Positions 35,282 through 43,278 of a stretch of DNA of 64,000 nt are shown piece by piece; within the stretch, counting starts at the first letter, position 1; every line of letters begins with the position of its first letter. A model generated the notes under the pieces. That model was given only the letters and a program-made list of their open reading frames with translations. It was not told the DNA's origin and ran no database searches. Where the stretch lies: NCBI RefSeq assembly GCF_001693385.1, contig NZ_CP016428.1, positions 2,356,001 through 2,420,000 of the forward strand, given 5' to 3'. This stretch comes from Bradyrhizobium icense. GTDB taxonomy: Bacteria; Pseudomonadota; Alphaproteobacteria; Rhizobiales; Xanthobacteraceae. Position numbers and translations under genes: made by a program.

Positions 35282-36430
35282 TCAGGCGCGGGTAATGCGG
35301 TTGCGTCCCTGCGCCTTGGCTGCATAAAGCGCGCTGTCGGCGCGCGCGAGGAATGTGTCTGATGTCTCGTTCGAATTCAGCATTGCAACGCCCGCCGACA
35401 TCGTCACCTTCATGCCCGGCGAGAACGCGCTCCAGTCGAGATCGGCAATAATGGCGCGCAACCGGTCGAGCGCCCGCATGGCTTGGTCGACGTCCATGTC
35501 GGGTAGCACCAGCAGGAATTCCTCGCCGCCATATCGGCCGAACCGGTCGATGCTGCGGATGTTGGCAAACATGGTGATCGAGAATGTCCGCAGCACCTCG
35601 TCGCCGGTCGGGTGACCGTAGGCGTCGTTGATGCGCTTGAACCAGTCGAGATCTATCAGCGCGATCGAGCAGGGCGCTCCGCTGCGGCTCGCGCGGGCAA
35701 TCTCCTCCTCCAGCATCCGCATGATGCTGCGGCGGTTGGACGACCCGGTCAGTTCGTCGAGTTCGGCAAGCTCCTCGATCCGCTTGTACGCTGCCTTCAG
35801 TTCGAAGCTGCGGTCGTAGAGCATCTTGCGCATGGTGCTGCCATACAATCCTACGAAGGCGCATTGTCCGATCGTCAGGACAAAGGAAAGCATGGCCGCG
35901 ACGCGTTCGGTCTGGGTGGTAATCGGCAGGCCGATCGGGGTGCTGGCAAACAGGAAGATCGGTGCCAGACCGATCATGGTGAGCGTCCAGGTGATGATTG
36001 CCTGCCGGGAGGTCATGCGCAGCGCGCCAAATCCAAAGATCAGGAACACGACGCTCAGGAATGCAAATCCGATCTGTGGCGCGGCCAGCAGAAAACCGAG
36101 TTGAAGCGCGACGTGGCCGGCGACCTGGAAGATCGTGAGATAATGATCCTCGAACCGGTCGTTGAAGTGGGCCTCCGACAACACGACAAAGACCGACACC
36201 AATCCGATGCCGGAAAGGAAATAGGCCGATGGAATGATGATTGGGACGGTGCCGGCGTAGCAATAGACCAGCAGGACCAACGTGATGAGCGAATAGCTGA
36301 CGCCTTGCACGGCGAGCATCTGGCGGCGCTGGCCGGCCCGCCGCTTCAATATTTCCGGCGGCAGGCGGTCGACGTACGCGGTCGCATGGTTGGAGCCTTG
36401 CCCCTGAAGCAATGATGCCGCGCTGCTCAT
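35282..36430 (-). CDS. membrane-bound GGDEF diguanylate cyclase
   Basis: 382 residues: about six N-terminal membrane helices (residues 40-190), a short coiled linker (YDRSFELKAAYKRIEELAEL) and a GGDEF domain with intact active site GGEEF (301-305) and an inhibitory-site RSID nine residues before it. It should make c-di-GMP from GTP and be product-inhibited. The start at 36430 precedes SSAASLLQGQG; 101 further upstream codons are not protein-like. Upstream of the DUF2336 gene. Confidence 0.9.
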   Translation of the reverse strand: MSSAASLLQGQGSNHATAYVDRLPPEILKRRAGQRRQMLAVQGVSYSLITLVLLVYCYAGTVPIIIPSAYFLSGIGLVSVFVVLSEAHFNDRFEDHYLTIFQVAGHVALQLGFLLAAPQIGFAFLSVVFLIFGFGALRMTSRQAIITWTLTMIGLAPIFLFASTPIGLPITTQTERVAAMLSFVLTIGQCAFVGLYGSTMRKMLYDRSFELKAAYKRIEELAELDELTGSSNRRSIMRMLEEEIARASRSGAPCSIALIDLDWFKRINDAYGHPTGDEVLRTFSITMFANIRSIDRFGRYGGEEFLLVLPDMDVDQAMRALDRLRAIIADLDWSAFSPGMKVTMSAGVAMLNSNETSDTFLARADSALYAAKAQGRNRITRA

Positions 36431-36850
36431 GTCCCGTCGCTGTTGGTGTATGCCGGACGAAACTTTAGGGAATAAAGCCTTTAGGTTTGGTATCTTTTGA
36501 AGCCGAATCGGGTCCGTTAAAACCCTGCCATTGCACTGATTTCGCAACGGAAATCTGCCGAATTCCGATAGTGTAGAACCTGCCTGTGCGGAAGCCTCAG
36601 GCGTCACGCAGATGCTGCCCTGCCGGCGAAGCCTTGCTAAGGTTGCGGGCGGCGCGTCTTTAGGAAAGTATTTCCGTATTATGGTACCAATTCTGGGATT
36701 TAGCTCGTTTACGCCGGAAAAATGGCCTGCCAATGGTCATCTGTGGGGTAGATCACACATGCGATTCGGGCATTGCCGTAATGTGAAGAATCTCACCCTT
36801 CACATCGAACCGCCGGCCACCCCCGTCCGACCAACCTTGCGAGACGGCCA
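36431..36850. other. intergenic region between divergent GGDEF and ECF sigma genes
   Basis: 420 nt without a convincing gene. A perfect 7-bp inverted repeat TGTGAAG-N9-CTTCACA (36782-36804) lies 47 bp before the sigma-factor start and could be an operator. No clear sigma-70 promoter identified. Confidence 0.4.
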
Positions 36851-37420
36851 TTGAGCGCGACACAGGCGGCTTCAGACGAAATTCTGATCGCCCGGATCGC
36901 TCAAGGCGACCGGCTCGCCATGCAGGTGCTTTATGGAAGGCACCATGTCAGGGTGTTCCGTTTCGGGCTTCGGCTCGTCAGGGATGAACAGATTGCGGAA
37001 GACCTCATCAGCGAGGTTTTTCTCGATGTGTGGCGTCAGGCCGGCAAGTTCGAAGGCCGATCCGCCGTTACAACCTGGCTCTTGGCGATTACGCGATTCA
37101 AGGCCCTTTCGGCACTCAGGCGCCGCAAGGACGTTGGACTGGACGAAGAGACCGCGAACGCGATCGAGGATACGTCCGATGATCCGGAAGTGGTGGTCCA
37201 GAAGAAGGATACGGGTGAAGCGTTGCGCAAGTGCCTGACGGCGCTTTCGCCAGAGCATCGGGAGATCGTCGATCTCGTCTACTACCACGAGAAATCCGTG
37301 GAGGAGGTGGCCGAAATCGTTGGAATTCCGGAGAACACCGTCAAGACGCGCCTGTTTTATGCGCGCAAGAAATTGGCCGAGTTGCTCAAGGCAGCAGGCA
37401 TAGAGCGAGGTTGGCCATGA
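36851..37420 (+). CDS. ECF RNA polymerase sigma factor
   Basis: 189 residues with sigma region 2 (HHVRVFRFGLRLVRDEQIAE, FLDVWRQAGKFEGRSAVTTW) and region 4 (LSPEHREIVDLVYYHEKSVE, IPENTVKTRLFYARKKL). The start is a TTG; no ATG gives a plausible N-terminus, so the exact start is uncertain. The stop overlaps the start of the anti-sigma gene (ATGA). The operon is completed by a subtilase, a layout seen in rhizobial ECF groups. Confidence 0.9.
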   Translation: MSATQAASDEILIARIAQGDRLAMQVLYGRHHVRVFRFGLRLVRDEQIAEDLISEVFLDVWRQAGKFEGRSAVTTWLLAITRFKALSALRRRKDVGLDEETANAIEDTSDDPEVVVQKKDTGEALRKCLTALSPEHREIVDLVYYHEKSVEEVAEIVGIPENTVKTRLFYARKKLAELLKAAGIERGWP

Positions 37421-38130
37421 TGGCAGCGAGCAAAAAAATGCTGGATCACGAGCCCGGCGACATCGAGATGCTGTTGCCGTTCCATGCGGCCGGTACTCTG
37501 AACGCCCGTGATGCACGCAGCGTCGAGGAAGCACTCGCCAGAGATCCCGAGCTTGCCCGGCAGTACGCCGTCATCCGCGAGGAATATGCCGAGACGATCA
37601 GCCTCAATGAGAGCCTGGGTGCGCCATCCGCGCGCGCCATGCAAAAGCTGTTTGCCGCGATCGACGCGGAGCCTGCGCGTGAGCCCTCGCGCTCGGTGAG
37701 CCTGTCCGCGCGCGTATCGGAATTTTTCGCAAGCCTGTCGCCGCGCACGCTCGCCTGGTCGGCGAGCCTCGGTGCCGTGGCGCTCGTGCTGCAGGCCGGT
37801 GTGATCGGCGCCGTGCTGATGAAGAACCAGACCGCGTTGTTCCAGACGGCGTCGCTGAGCCTGAATGAGCGGTCATCGGCGCCGATCACCCGCGATCTCG
37901 GAAGCAGCGTCGCGCCGCCGCGCGCGCTGGTGCGGTTCGCGCCTGAAGCGCGCGTCGCCGACATCACGGCGCTGCTCGACAATTACCAGGCCTCGATCGT
38001 CGACGGCGCCAAGGGCGGCATGTTCCGCCTGCAGTTCGGCAACAAGGCCGTTGGCAAGGACGAAGCCGCAGCCCTACTGGACAGGCTGCAGCGCGAGAAG
38101 ATCGTCAGCCTGGCGGTGGCAACGCCGTAA
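37417..38130 (+). CDS. anti-sigma factor, single-pass membrane protein
   Basis: 237 residues. A cytoplasmic N-terminal domain (DIEMLLPFHAAGTLNARDAR, EEYAETISLNESLG) resembles anti-sigma factors that hold ECF sigma factors; one membrane helix (LAWSASLGAVALVLQAGVIG, about 110-130); then a periplasmic part with a ferredoxin-like pattern (ALVRFAPEARVADITALLDN). Translationally coupled to the sigma gene by ATGA. No zinc-binding HxxxCxxC is visible. Confidence 0.8.
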   Translation: MMAASKKMLDHEPGDIEMLLPFHAAGTLNARDARSVEEALARDPELARQYAVIREEYAETISLNESLGAPSARAMQKLFAAIDAEPAREPSRSVSLSARVSEFFASLSPRTLAWSASLGAVALVLQAGVIGAVLMKNQTALFQTASLSLNERSSAPITRDLGSSVAPPRALVRFAPEARVADITALLDNYQASIVDGAKGGMFRLQFGNKAVGKDEAAALLDRLQREKIVSLAVATP

Positions 38131-38165
38131 GGCCCTCTGGCGCGGGCCGGGCAAGCTGAGGTCCC

Positions 38166-39899
38166 ATGGTTCATGATGGCGTGAGTTGGCGGGCAAGGAT
38201 CCAGCGTGCGGCACGGGTGTTGTCGGCCGCGCTGTTTCCGCTGATCGCTTTCGGACCATCGGCGGCGCATGCGCAAAGCATCATGCGCACCCCCAATCTG
38301 AATGTTGGCGCGCGAGTACCCACCATCAATCCGACGGTAACACCGCGAATCAACCCGACCGTCGCGGCGCGGCCGGCCGTGCGTGCCGATACCGTCGCAC
38401 GGACGCCGCCGTCCCGGATCGGCACCATGAGCTCGACACTGCGAGTCCGTCCGGGGGCCGGCGTGCCGTCGACGTTGCCCCATGCGCGATTTTCGCCCAA
38501 CCTCTATCCGGCTTGCCAGTCTGCGTTTCGCGGTCCAGACGGCGAGTGTTTCGATCGTCCGGTGATGTCGGCCGGCGGCGGCAAAGGCTCCTCGGCCAAG
38601 AAGGGCAAGGGCGGGTCGGGCAACAACAGCGCACAGGCGGCCGTCAATCTGCGCGCGGTCAAGAACGAGCTCGTCGCCGAAATCGACGGCACGTTATCGA
38701 CCGCCGAGGCGGACGAACTGGCACGGCGTCACGGGCTGGAGCGCATCGCGTCGCAGAGCTTCCCGCTGCTCGGCGGCACCATCGGTCTGTTCCGCATCGT
38801 CGATAACCGCCCGATGGACACGGTGCGGCGCGAACTCGCGGCCGACGCCAGCGTGCGTTCGGTGCAGCTCAATTTCCGTTACTTCCTGCAGGATCAGAAG
38901 AAGGCTTCGACCGAAGGCGACGCCGCCCAATACGCCGTCTCGCAACTTCGGCTGCCGCAGGCGCACGCGCTCGTCCGCGGCATGAACGTCACCATTGCGG
39001 TGATCGATTCCGGCGTCGACGCCAAGCATCCCGAACTTGCCAATTCGGTCGCCGACAGCTTCGACGCGCTCGGAAGCAAGGAAGGTCCGCATATCCACGG
39101 CACCGGCATTGCGGGGGCGATCGTCGCGCATGCCAAGCTGATGGGTAGCGCACCGGAGGCGAGGTTGATCGCGATCCGCGCCTTCGGCACGGGATCGAAG
39201 GGCGCGGAGAGCACGTCCTATGTGATCCTCCGGGGATTGGACTATGCGGCCGAACACGGCGCGCAGATCATCAACATGAGCTTTGCCGGTCCGAAGGATC
39301 CGCTGATCGAGCGAGGCATTGCCGCGACGGCGGCCCGTGGCATCCTGATGGTGGCTGCGGCCGGCAATGCCGGCGCGAAGTCGCCGCCGCTCTATCCGGC
39401 CGCCAATCCCAATGTCATTGCGGTGAGTGGCACCGACGCGCAGGAAAGACTGTTTGCGGCATCGAACCGGGGCAACCACATCGCGGTGGCCGCACCGGGC
39501 GCGGATATCTTCCTGCCGGCACCGGATGAAAAATACCAGATCACATCCGGCACCTCGTTCTCCGCCGCCTATATCAGCGGCGTTGCGGCGCTGATGCTGG
39601 AGCGTAATCCTTCGTTGAAACCGGGCGATGTTCGCGCAATCCTGACCAGGACCGCCCGCGATCTCGGCAGCCCCGGCCGTGACGATCAGTTTGGGGCAGG
39701 CAGGGCCGACGCCTTTGCCGCCGTTACCGCCGCGGCCGCTGCGCCGGCGGTTCCGCTTGCTTCGGTATCCGGCAAGCCCGCGGGAGAAAAAACGCCGGCG
39801 GTTGAGCCGGCCGCCGATAACACTTCCGTGAGCCGCGCGCTGAACGATGGCTCGCCCTCGATGGCAGCGGACAAATCGGCCGCAAACGCTGCAAAATAA
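38166..39899 (+). CDS. exported S8-family (subtilisin) serine protease
   Basis: 577 residues: signal peptide (VLSAALFPLIAFGPSAAHAQ), Pro/Thr-rich spacer, an inhibitor-like propeptide region (AVKNELVAEIDGTLSTAEAD), then a peptidase S8 domain with the full triad: Asp281 (VIDSGVDAKHP), His311 (HIHGTGIAG) and Ser464 (SGTSFSAAYISG). A low-complexity tail of about 60 residues follows. Last gene of the ECF / anti-sigma / protease operon, 35 nt after the anti-sigma gene. It may be a target of the sigma factor or act on the anti-sigma factor; neither is shown. Confidence 0.9.
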   Translation: MVHDGVSWRARIQRAARVLSAALFPLIAFGPSAAHAQSIMRTPNLNVGARVPTINPTVTPRINPTVAARPAVRADTVARTPPSRIGTMSSTLRVRPGAGVPSTLPHARFSPNLYPACQSAFRGPDGECFDRPVMSAGGGKGSSAKKGKGGSGNNSAQAAVNLRAVKNELVAEIDGTLSTAEADELARRHGLERIASQSFPLLGGTIGLFRIVDNRPMDTVRRELAADASVRSVQLNFRYFLQDQKKASTEGDAAQYAVSQLRLPQAHALVRGMNVTIAVIDSGVDAKHPELANSVADSFDALGSKEGPHIHGTGIAGAIVAHAKLMGSAPEARLIAIRAFGTGSKGAESTSYVILRGLDYAAEHGAQIINMSFAGPKDPLIERGIAATAARGILMVAAAGNAGAKSPPLYPAANPNVIAVSGTDAQERLFAASNRGNHIAVAAPGADIFLPAPDEKYQITSGTSFSAAYISGVAALMLERNPSLKPGDVRAILTRTARDLGSPGRDDQFGAGRADAFAAVTAAAAAPAVPLASVSGKPAGEKTPAVEPAADNTSVSRALNDGSPSMAADKSAANAAK

Positions 39900-39978
39900 G
39901 CCTGTTATGCCGAAATTTCGGCAGTCGTCCTTGAAGGCAAGGTTAAAAAATCGCCCGGCCTTTTTGAACGTCCGCCGA

Positions 39979-40110
39979 GGGTGCTGCGACTTATCTATGT
40001 GGGAGCGGTAATCCCTCCCCATAGGCTGTATTCGGCGCGAGCGCCCATCCACCCCAAGCGCCCATATGGCTTGACCCGTCCGGTTGTCCCCCCGGACGGG
40101 TCTTTATTTT
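39979..40110 (+). ncRNA. candidate structured RNA next to the integrase
   Basis: Between the subtilase stop and the integrase. A closing helix GGGTGCT (39979-39985) pairs with AGCGCCC (40040-40046, one G-U); inside it CTATG-T-GGGAG (39995-40005) pairs with CTCCC-CATAG (40015-40024) around the loop CGGTAATCC. A strong Rho-independent terminator follows at 40073-40110. No ORF of note. I cannot name a family. Being terminator-ended and beside an integrase, it may be a host small RNA used as phage attachment site. Confidence 0.35.
40073..40110 (+). terminator. Rho-independent terminator
   Basis: An 11-bp stem GACCCGTCCGG / CCGGACGGGTC around an 8-nt loop, followed by TTTATTTTT on the plus strand. 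It ends the candidate RNA upstream and overlaps the tail of the leftward integrase gene. Confidence 0.85.
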
Positions 40111-41108
40111 TCCCTAACCTGTTGTTTTTCCTTAACCTGACCTTCGCCGCGTGCTGTCTGCGTGCCAAAAAGTCCCTCGGTCAGCGTGGCGTCCTCCATC
40201 GCGTGCGCGTAGGTCTTCATGAACAGGCCGATGTCCGCCCAGCCGCCGAGGCTCGCCGCAGTCTTCGGGTCCACCTTGTCGCGCAGCATCTTGGTTGCAA
40301 AGCCATGCCGGCAGCTATGGAAGGTCAGGCGCTCGAATCCGGCCGCCTTCACGTCCTCATCCCAGAAGCGGCGAAGCTGGCTCTCCGACCAGTAGAAGGG
40401 CTTTTTGTCCCGCGGCAGGTTCGCCAGCGCCACTAATAAAGGCTGCGTCATGTGGGCGAACCGCTCGTTCCCGGTCTTGGTGTCCTGGATCTTGATCGTG
40501 CGCCCTTGGAAATCGATGTCTGCCCATTCCAGCCGATGCGCCTCCGAGAACCGGCAGGCCGTCGAGAACATCGTCAGCACCAGGGCCTTGATGACCGGCC
40601 GGCCATTGGCGGCGAGGGCGGTGACCCATTCCAGCGAAACCGGCTTCTTGATCTTGGCATCGAACTTGAACCGCCTGATGCGGATCGGCGGGCACAGTTC
40701 GAGCTCGGCGCAATGATTGATGATTGCCTGCGTCGGCGTGATCACCTGGCGATTCCGCGTGGCGCCGCCGGCGTCAGGATATAGATCAACCGCGCTCTGT
40801 CGGATTGCGCCGGCCGTCATGTCCTTAACCTTCGTGTCCTTCCAGTGGTCCTCGATCTTGTCGAGATACTTGTCCGACTTGCCGGCCTTGAGATAATGGG
40901 CGACGGCCTCGGGGAATGTCAGCGAGTCTTGCGGTCCATCGAGATGACGGTTGAGCCGTTCGTGTTCGATCGCGGCCGCAACTCGCGCTGCGTCTTTTTT
41001 GTTCGCTGTGCGAGTCGATCCGCGTAGGTAATCGTCGGCGACGGCCCCGCGGTAATGCCAGACGTAACTGCCGTCTTTCTGATATCGCTTAAAGAGCTTG
41101 AGGGGCAT
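40104..41108 (-). CDS. int: tyrosine-family phage integrase
   Basis: 334 residues. N-terminal arm- and core-binding regions (MPLKLFKRYQKDGSYVWHYR; FPEAVAHYLKAGKSDKYLD) precede a catalytic domain with Arg186 (STACRFSEAHRLEW), His264-x-x-Arg267 (FHSCRHGF), Trp290 (LGGWADIG) and the nucleophile Tyr300 (MKTYAH). It integrates and excises the prophage. Start chosen at the ATG after GGAGG; 24 upstream codons overlap the neighbouring gene. It lies at the host-phage boundary. Confidence 0.95.
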   Translation of the reverse strand: MPLKLFKRYQKDGSYVWHYRGAVADDYLRGSTRTANKKDAARVAAAIEHERLNRHLDGPQDSLTFPEAVAHYLKAGKSDKYLDKIEDHWKDTKVKDMTAGAIRQSAVDLYPDAGGATRNRQVITPTQAIINHCAELELCPPIRIRRFKFDAKIKKPVSLEWVTALAANGRPVIKALVLTMFSTACRFSEAHRLEWADIDFQGRTIKIQDTKTGNERFAHMTQPLLVALANLPRDKKPFYWSESQLRRFWDEDVKAAGFERLTFHSCRHGFATKMLRDKVDPKTAASLGGWADIGLFMKTYAHAMEDATLTEGLFGTQTARGEGQVKEKQQVREK

Positions 41109-41269
41109 AGCTTCGTCGCCTCCAAAATCACCTGAATATCTTCTGGCATGAGCGCCATACGATTGCCCAAAACCCGACATGCGCCAAGCTTTTTCGCGAG
41201 CTGGCGCACGCGTTTCGCGCCCCAGCCCATCTCCTTGGCAAAAGCCTCTGGCGTGACGGCCTTATCCAT
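40919..41269 (-). CDS. small DNA-binding protein, possible excisionase
   Basis: 116 residues with an N-terminal helix-turn-helix (TPEAFAKEMGWGAKRVRQLA) and a basic tail. The 3' part overlaps the integrase start by about 190 nt in another frame. Position directly before int fits an excisionase or integrase regulator, but the sequence alone does not prove it. Confidence 0.6.
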   Translation of the reverse strand: MDKAVTPEAFAKEMGWGAKRVRQLAKKLGACRVLGNRMALMPEDIQVILEATKLCPSSSLSDIRKTAVTSGITAGPSPTITYADRLAQRTKKTQRELRPRSNTNGSTVISMDRKTR

Positions 41270-41462
41270 CTGAACGGTCCTGCGAGGAAAGCGCCCTGAT
41301 CTTGGCTGCAATTTTCTTGCATTGATCCCGCCGAGCCGCGAAGAAATTCCCCGCCGCGATTGGAGATGTTTCTTCGGCCGCCTTGGCGCATTCCTCGATG
41401 ATCTCGGCACGGATGCGGCGCATCGTGAATTGAGTAACAGTCTCGTCTTCCCGTTTAATCAT
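41262..41462 (-). CDS. small phage protein, unknown function
   Basis: 66 residues, helical, with RAEIIEECAKAAEE, a phrase common in short phage proteins. Start chosen at the ATG after GCAGAGG; the stop overlaps the next start by 8 nt. Confidence 0.6.
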   Translation of the reverse strand: MIKREDETVTQFTMRRIRAEIIEECAKAAEETSPIAAGNFFAARRDQCKKIAAKIRALSSQDRSDG

Positions 41463-41643
41463 CTGCACGCCTCTGCGAAGGAAGAGCCATGGAAAGTGAC
41501 ACCGGCTTGCCTGACCTGAGCCGATCACAGATGTCCTCGTGGAGGACCTGAGCGGCATATTCATCGCCGCAATGAAGCTGGATCGTCACCATATCGAAGG
41601 CAACTTCGATAACGACCCGCTTAGCAACCAAGTCGGCTTTCAT
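41455..41643 (-). CDS. small phage protein, unknown function
   Basis: 62 residues (MKADLVAKRVVIEVAFDMV ...), good GGAGGG ribosome-binding site, 4-nt overlap with the preceding gene's stop. No domain recognised. Confidence 0.6.
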   Translation of the reverse strand: MKADLVAKRVVIEVAFDMVTIQLHCGDEYAAQVLHEDICDRLRSGKPVSLSMALPSQRRADD

Positions 41644-41840
41644 TTGCCCTCCTGCGAAGGGATCGCGTCACAGATCCACGAAACGCTGTGATTCACGGAA
41701 ACGCTGAACTTGTTGCCGCACTGGTCGCATTCGTCTTCCGTGTAACCTTGCTCGTCATAGTAATGCGGCTCGTCCGCCGTGAATTGGCGCCCACAGTGGG
41801 GGCATTGCGGGCCTTCGTGGGAATAGGTTTCTTCAGCCAT
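41640..41840 (-). CDS. small zinc-ribbon phage protein
   Basis: 66 residues with two Cys pairs, CPHC and CDQC, spaced as a zinc ribbon (GPQCPHCGRQF ... EDECDQCGNKF). Likely binds nucleic acid or protein; function unknown. The frame runs 30 codons further upstream without a better start. Coupled to its neighbours by short overlaps. Confidence 0.65.
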   Translation of the reverse strand: MAEETYSHEGPQCPHCGRQFTADEPHYYDEQGYTEDECDQCGNKFSVSVNHSVSWICDAIPSQEGK

Positions 41841-42027
41841 CAGACCGCTCCTGTGAAGCAAGCGAAAATAGCCTGACCTTTGCGAGCCCCATAGCGCCGC
41901 CCGCTCCTTCGTAGCTGCGGCGCGCATCATTGGTCCGGCAGGCTTTGTTGAAAATCTCTAGCTCTTCCTGAGTGAGTAGGCCGACGTAGAGCCCCTCGAT
42001 CCGATGCAGCGTGTCCCACTTTGTCAT
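41833..42027 (-). CDS. small phage protein, unknown function
   Basis: 64 residues (MTKWDTLHRIEGLYVGLLTQ ...), helical, sharing the C-terminal SQERSDG ending with the 66-residue protein at 41262 (SQDRSDG). Overlaps the next gene by 8 nt. Confidence 0.6.
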   Translation of the reverse strand: MTKWDTLHRIEGLYVGLLTQEELEIFNKACRTNDARRSYEGAGGAMGLAKVRLFSLASQERSDG

Positions 42028-42056
42028 TGTCCTGCTCCGTCTTCAGAAACAGCCGC

Positions 42057-42230
42057 TCAGTAGCCGCGTGCTGGATTGTCGCAATAGCCGTCACGGTCAT
42101 AGTGTTCGTTGAAGCGCCACCAGCCAGATCGTCTTGCATCGACGACTTTGCGCAACCGGCCATCGAAATATTCGAGCTTGCCGGGGATTTCCTTCTCGTC
42201 CATCTGTCCGATGTCTTTCTTGTCGGTCAT
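42057..42230 (-). CDS. tiny phage protein, unknown function
   Basis: 57 residues (MTDKKDIGQMDEKEIPGKLE ... RDGYCDNPARGY), start after GGAGCACTGAG, directly behind the preceding gene's stop. Acidic then aromatic-rich. No family recognised. Confidence 0.55.
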   Translation of the reverse strand: MTDKKDIGQMDEKEIPGKLEYFDGRLRKVVDARRSGWWRFNEHYDRDGYCDNPARGY

Positions 42231-42231
42231 C

Positions 42232-42576
42232 TCAGTGCTCCTTTTCGTGAAGGATGGCGCGAGAGGGCGGCAGAATGGCGCCTATCGCCTTAGCAATGCT
42301 TTTGGCCTCTACGATTCGACCGCGCGAATAAGCCCCTTGCTTGCCCTCTGTGTCGCGCTCAGCAATCGCGTGGTAGCGCTCGACAGTATCCTCGTGCAGG
42401 GCGAATACTTCTCTGGCCATCTCGCGCCGCCCCCGGTCGAAGCCCTCAGCTTCTGCTTTCCGGCGTTCGAATGGGATCAGTCTGGCGATCTCCAGGGCGG
42501 CATCATGGATTTGCGCCGTGCCCTCGTCATTGGCGAGTTGGAACAGACGCTCGATTATTTTGTCTATTTCGCCCAT
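42232..42576 (-). CDS. phage protein, unknown function
   Basis: 114 residues, strongly helical and charged (EIDKIIERLFQLANDEGTAQ; RRKAEAEGFDRGRREMAREV). No domain recognised. Start ATG at 42576 overlaps the upstream gene's end by 13 nt. Confidence 0.6.
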   Translation of the reverse strand: MGEIDKIIERLFQLANDEGTAQIHDAALEIARLIPFERRKAEAEGFDRGRREMAREVFALHEDTVERYHAIAERDTEGKQGAYSRGRIVEAKSIAKAIGAILPPSRAILHEKEH

Positions 42577-42752
42577 CGCCACCTCTCCTGATCCACTACC
42601 ATCCAAGCGAGGACTCCACCGTCGGCGCAGACCTCATCGGGATCAATGCCGCGTCGGGCACACTCTTCCCGGGCCTCGATTTCGCGCTCTTGCTCTGGAG
42701 TAATTTCGTAGTATCCAGAATCGATTAGATAGTCGCCAAACGTGATCCCCAT
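42564..42752 (-). CDS. small acidic phage protein
   Basis: 62 residues (GITFGDYLIDSGYYEITPEQ, EECARRGIDPDEVC). Unknown function; overlaps the next start by one base. Confidence 0.6.
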   Translation of the reverse strand: MGITFGDYLIDSGYYEITPEQEREIEAREECARRGIDPDEVCADGGVLAWMVVDQERWRWAK

Positions 42753-42988
42753 CAGCGGCTTCCTCCAAGCGGTCCAGCCCGCAAATTCGCGCGGTATTCC
42801 TCAAGACGTTCTGGGATGTTGTTTGTCCCCGCGCGGTCGATCTCTAAATCTTCGTCAAGGAAGCACCGCTCGCATAAAGTGAAGGCGTGGTTCGGCGAAT
42901 AGAGTCCGCTTTCGCCCAAACAGTCCCTCACTTGATCGACGCGGACCCGGCATCGCGCGCACATATAGCCAGTGGCATAATCCATCAT
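42752..42988 (-). CDS. small zinc-ribbon-like phage protein
   Basis: 78 residues with CARC and CERC pairs (YMCARCRVRVDQ; TLCERCFLDED), consistent with one zinc site. Start M-M-D-Y overlaps the upstream stop. Confidence 0.6.
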   Translation of the reverse strand: MMDYATGYMCARCRVRVDQVRDCLGESGLYSPNHAFTLCERCFLDEDLEIDRAGTNNIPERLEEYRANLRAGPLGGSR

Positions 42989-43278
42989 TGCGCGGTGCCT
43001 TCTTCCCGCTCCTGCGGAGGGTGCGCGTCTATGTATTCGCGAGCCTCCAGGTCACAGCCGCACTTCTGGTGCTCTCGGCAGGGCTGCCCTGTCCTTGTGC
43101 AATTGTTCTCGGTCTGCAAATAGGCCAAGAATGCGGCGTGTGTCCGAGCGCAAATCGCTATCTCTCTTTCGAGACAATGCAGGGCATAGTCACGCTCAGC
43201 CCGCGCGATACCAAGTTCGCTGCTGTCGTCTCCGATCACGAACTCGGCGAATCTCGCCAAATGCGATTGCTCAGCCAT
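42985..43278 (-). CDS. phage protein, unknown function
   Basis: 97 residues; N-terminal helix (SHLARFAEFVIGDDSSELG), then a Cys/His-rich part (CLEREIAICARTH; CREHQKCGC) that may bind metal. The ATG at 43278 is preferred over one 29 codons upstream that overlaps the next gene more deeply. Confidence 0.6.
   Translation of the reverse strand: MAEQSHLARFAEFVIGDDSSELGIARAERDYALHCLEREIAICARTHAAFLAYLQTENNCTRTGQPCREHQKCGCDLEAREYIDAHPPQEREEGTAQ

Noticed and set aside
34107..36263. Continuous 718-codon minus-strand frame suggesting a GGDEF-DUF2336 fusion
   Set aside because: The upstream half is an out-of-frame shadow of the GGDEF gene; the true DUF2336 start is the ATG at 35216.
36612..36854. 80-codon plus-strand frame before the ECF sigma gene
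   Set aside because: No ribosome-binding site or domain; more likely promoter region.
39979..40046. tRNA, tmRNA or 6S RNA
   Set aside because: No T-loop, CCA end or tRNA-like domain, and the folding does not match the 6S shape as I know it; kept only as an unnamed RNA candidate.
38694..40052. 452-codon minus-strand frame at the host-phage boundary
   Set aside because: Antisense to the subtilase with its complete catalytic triad.
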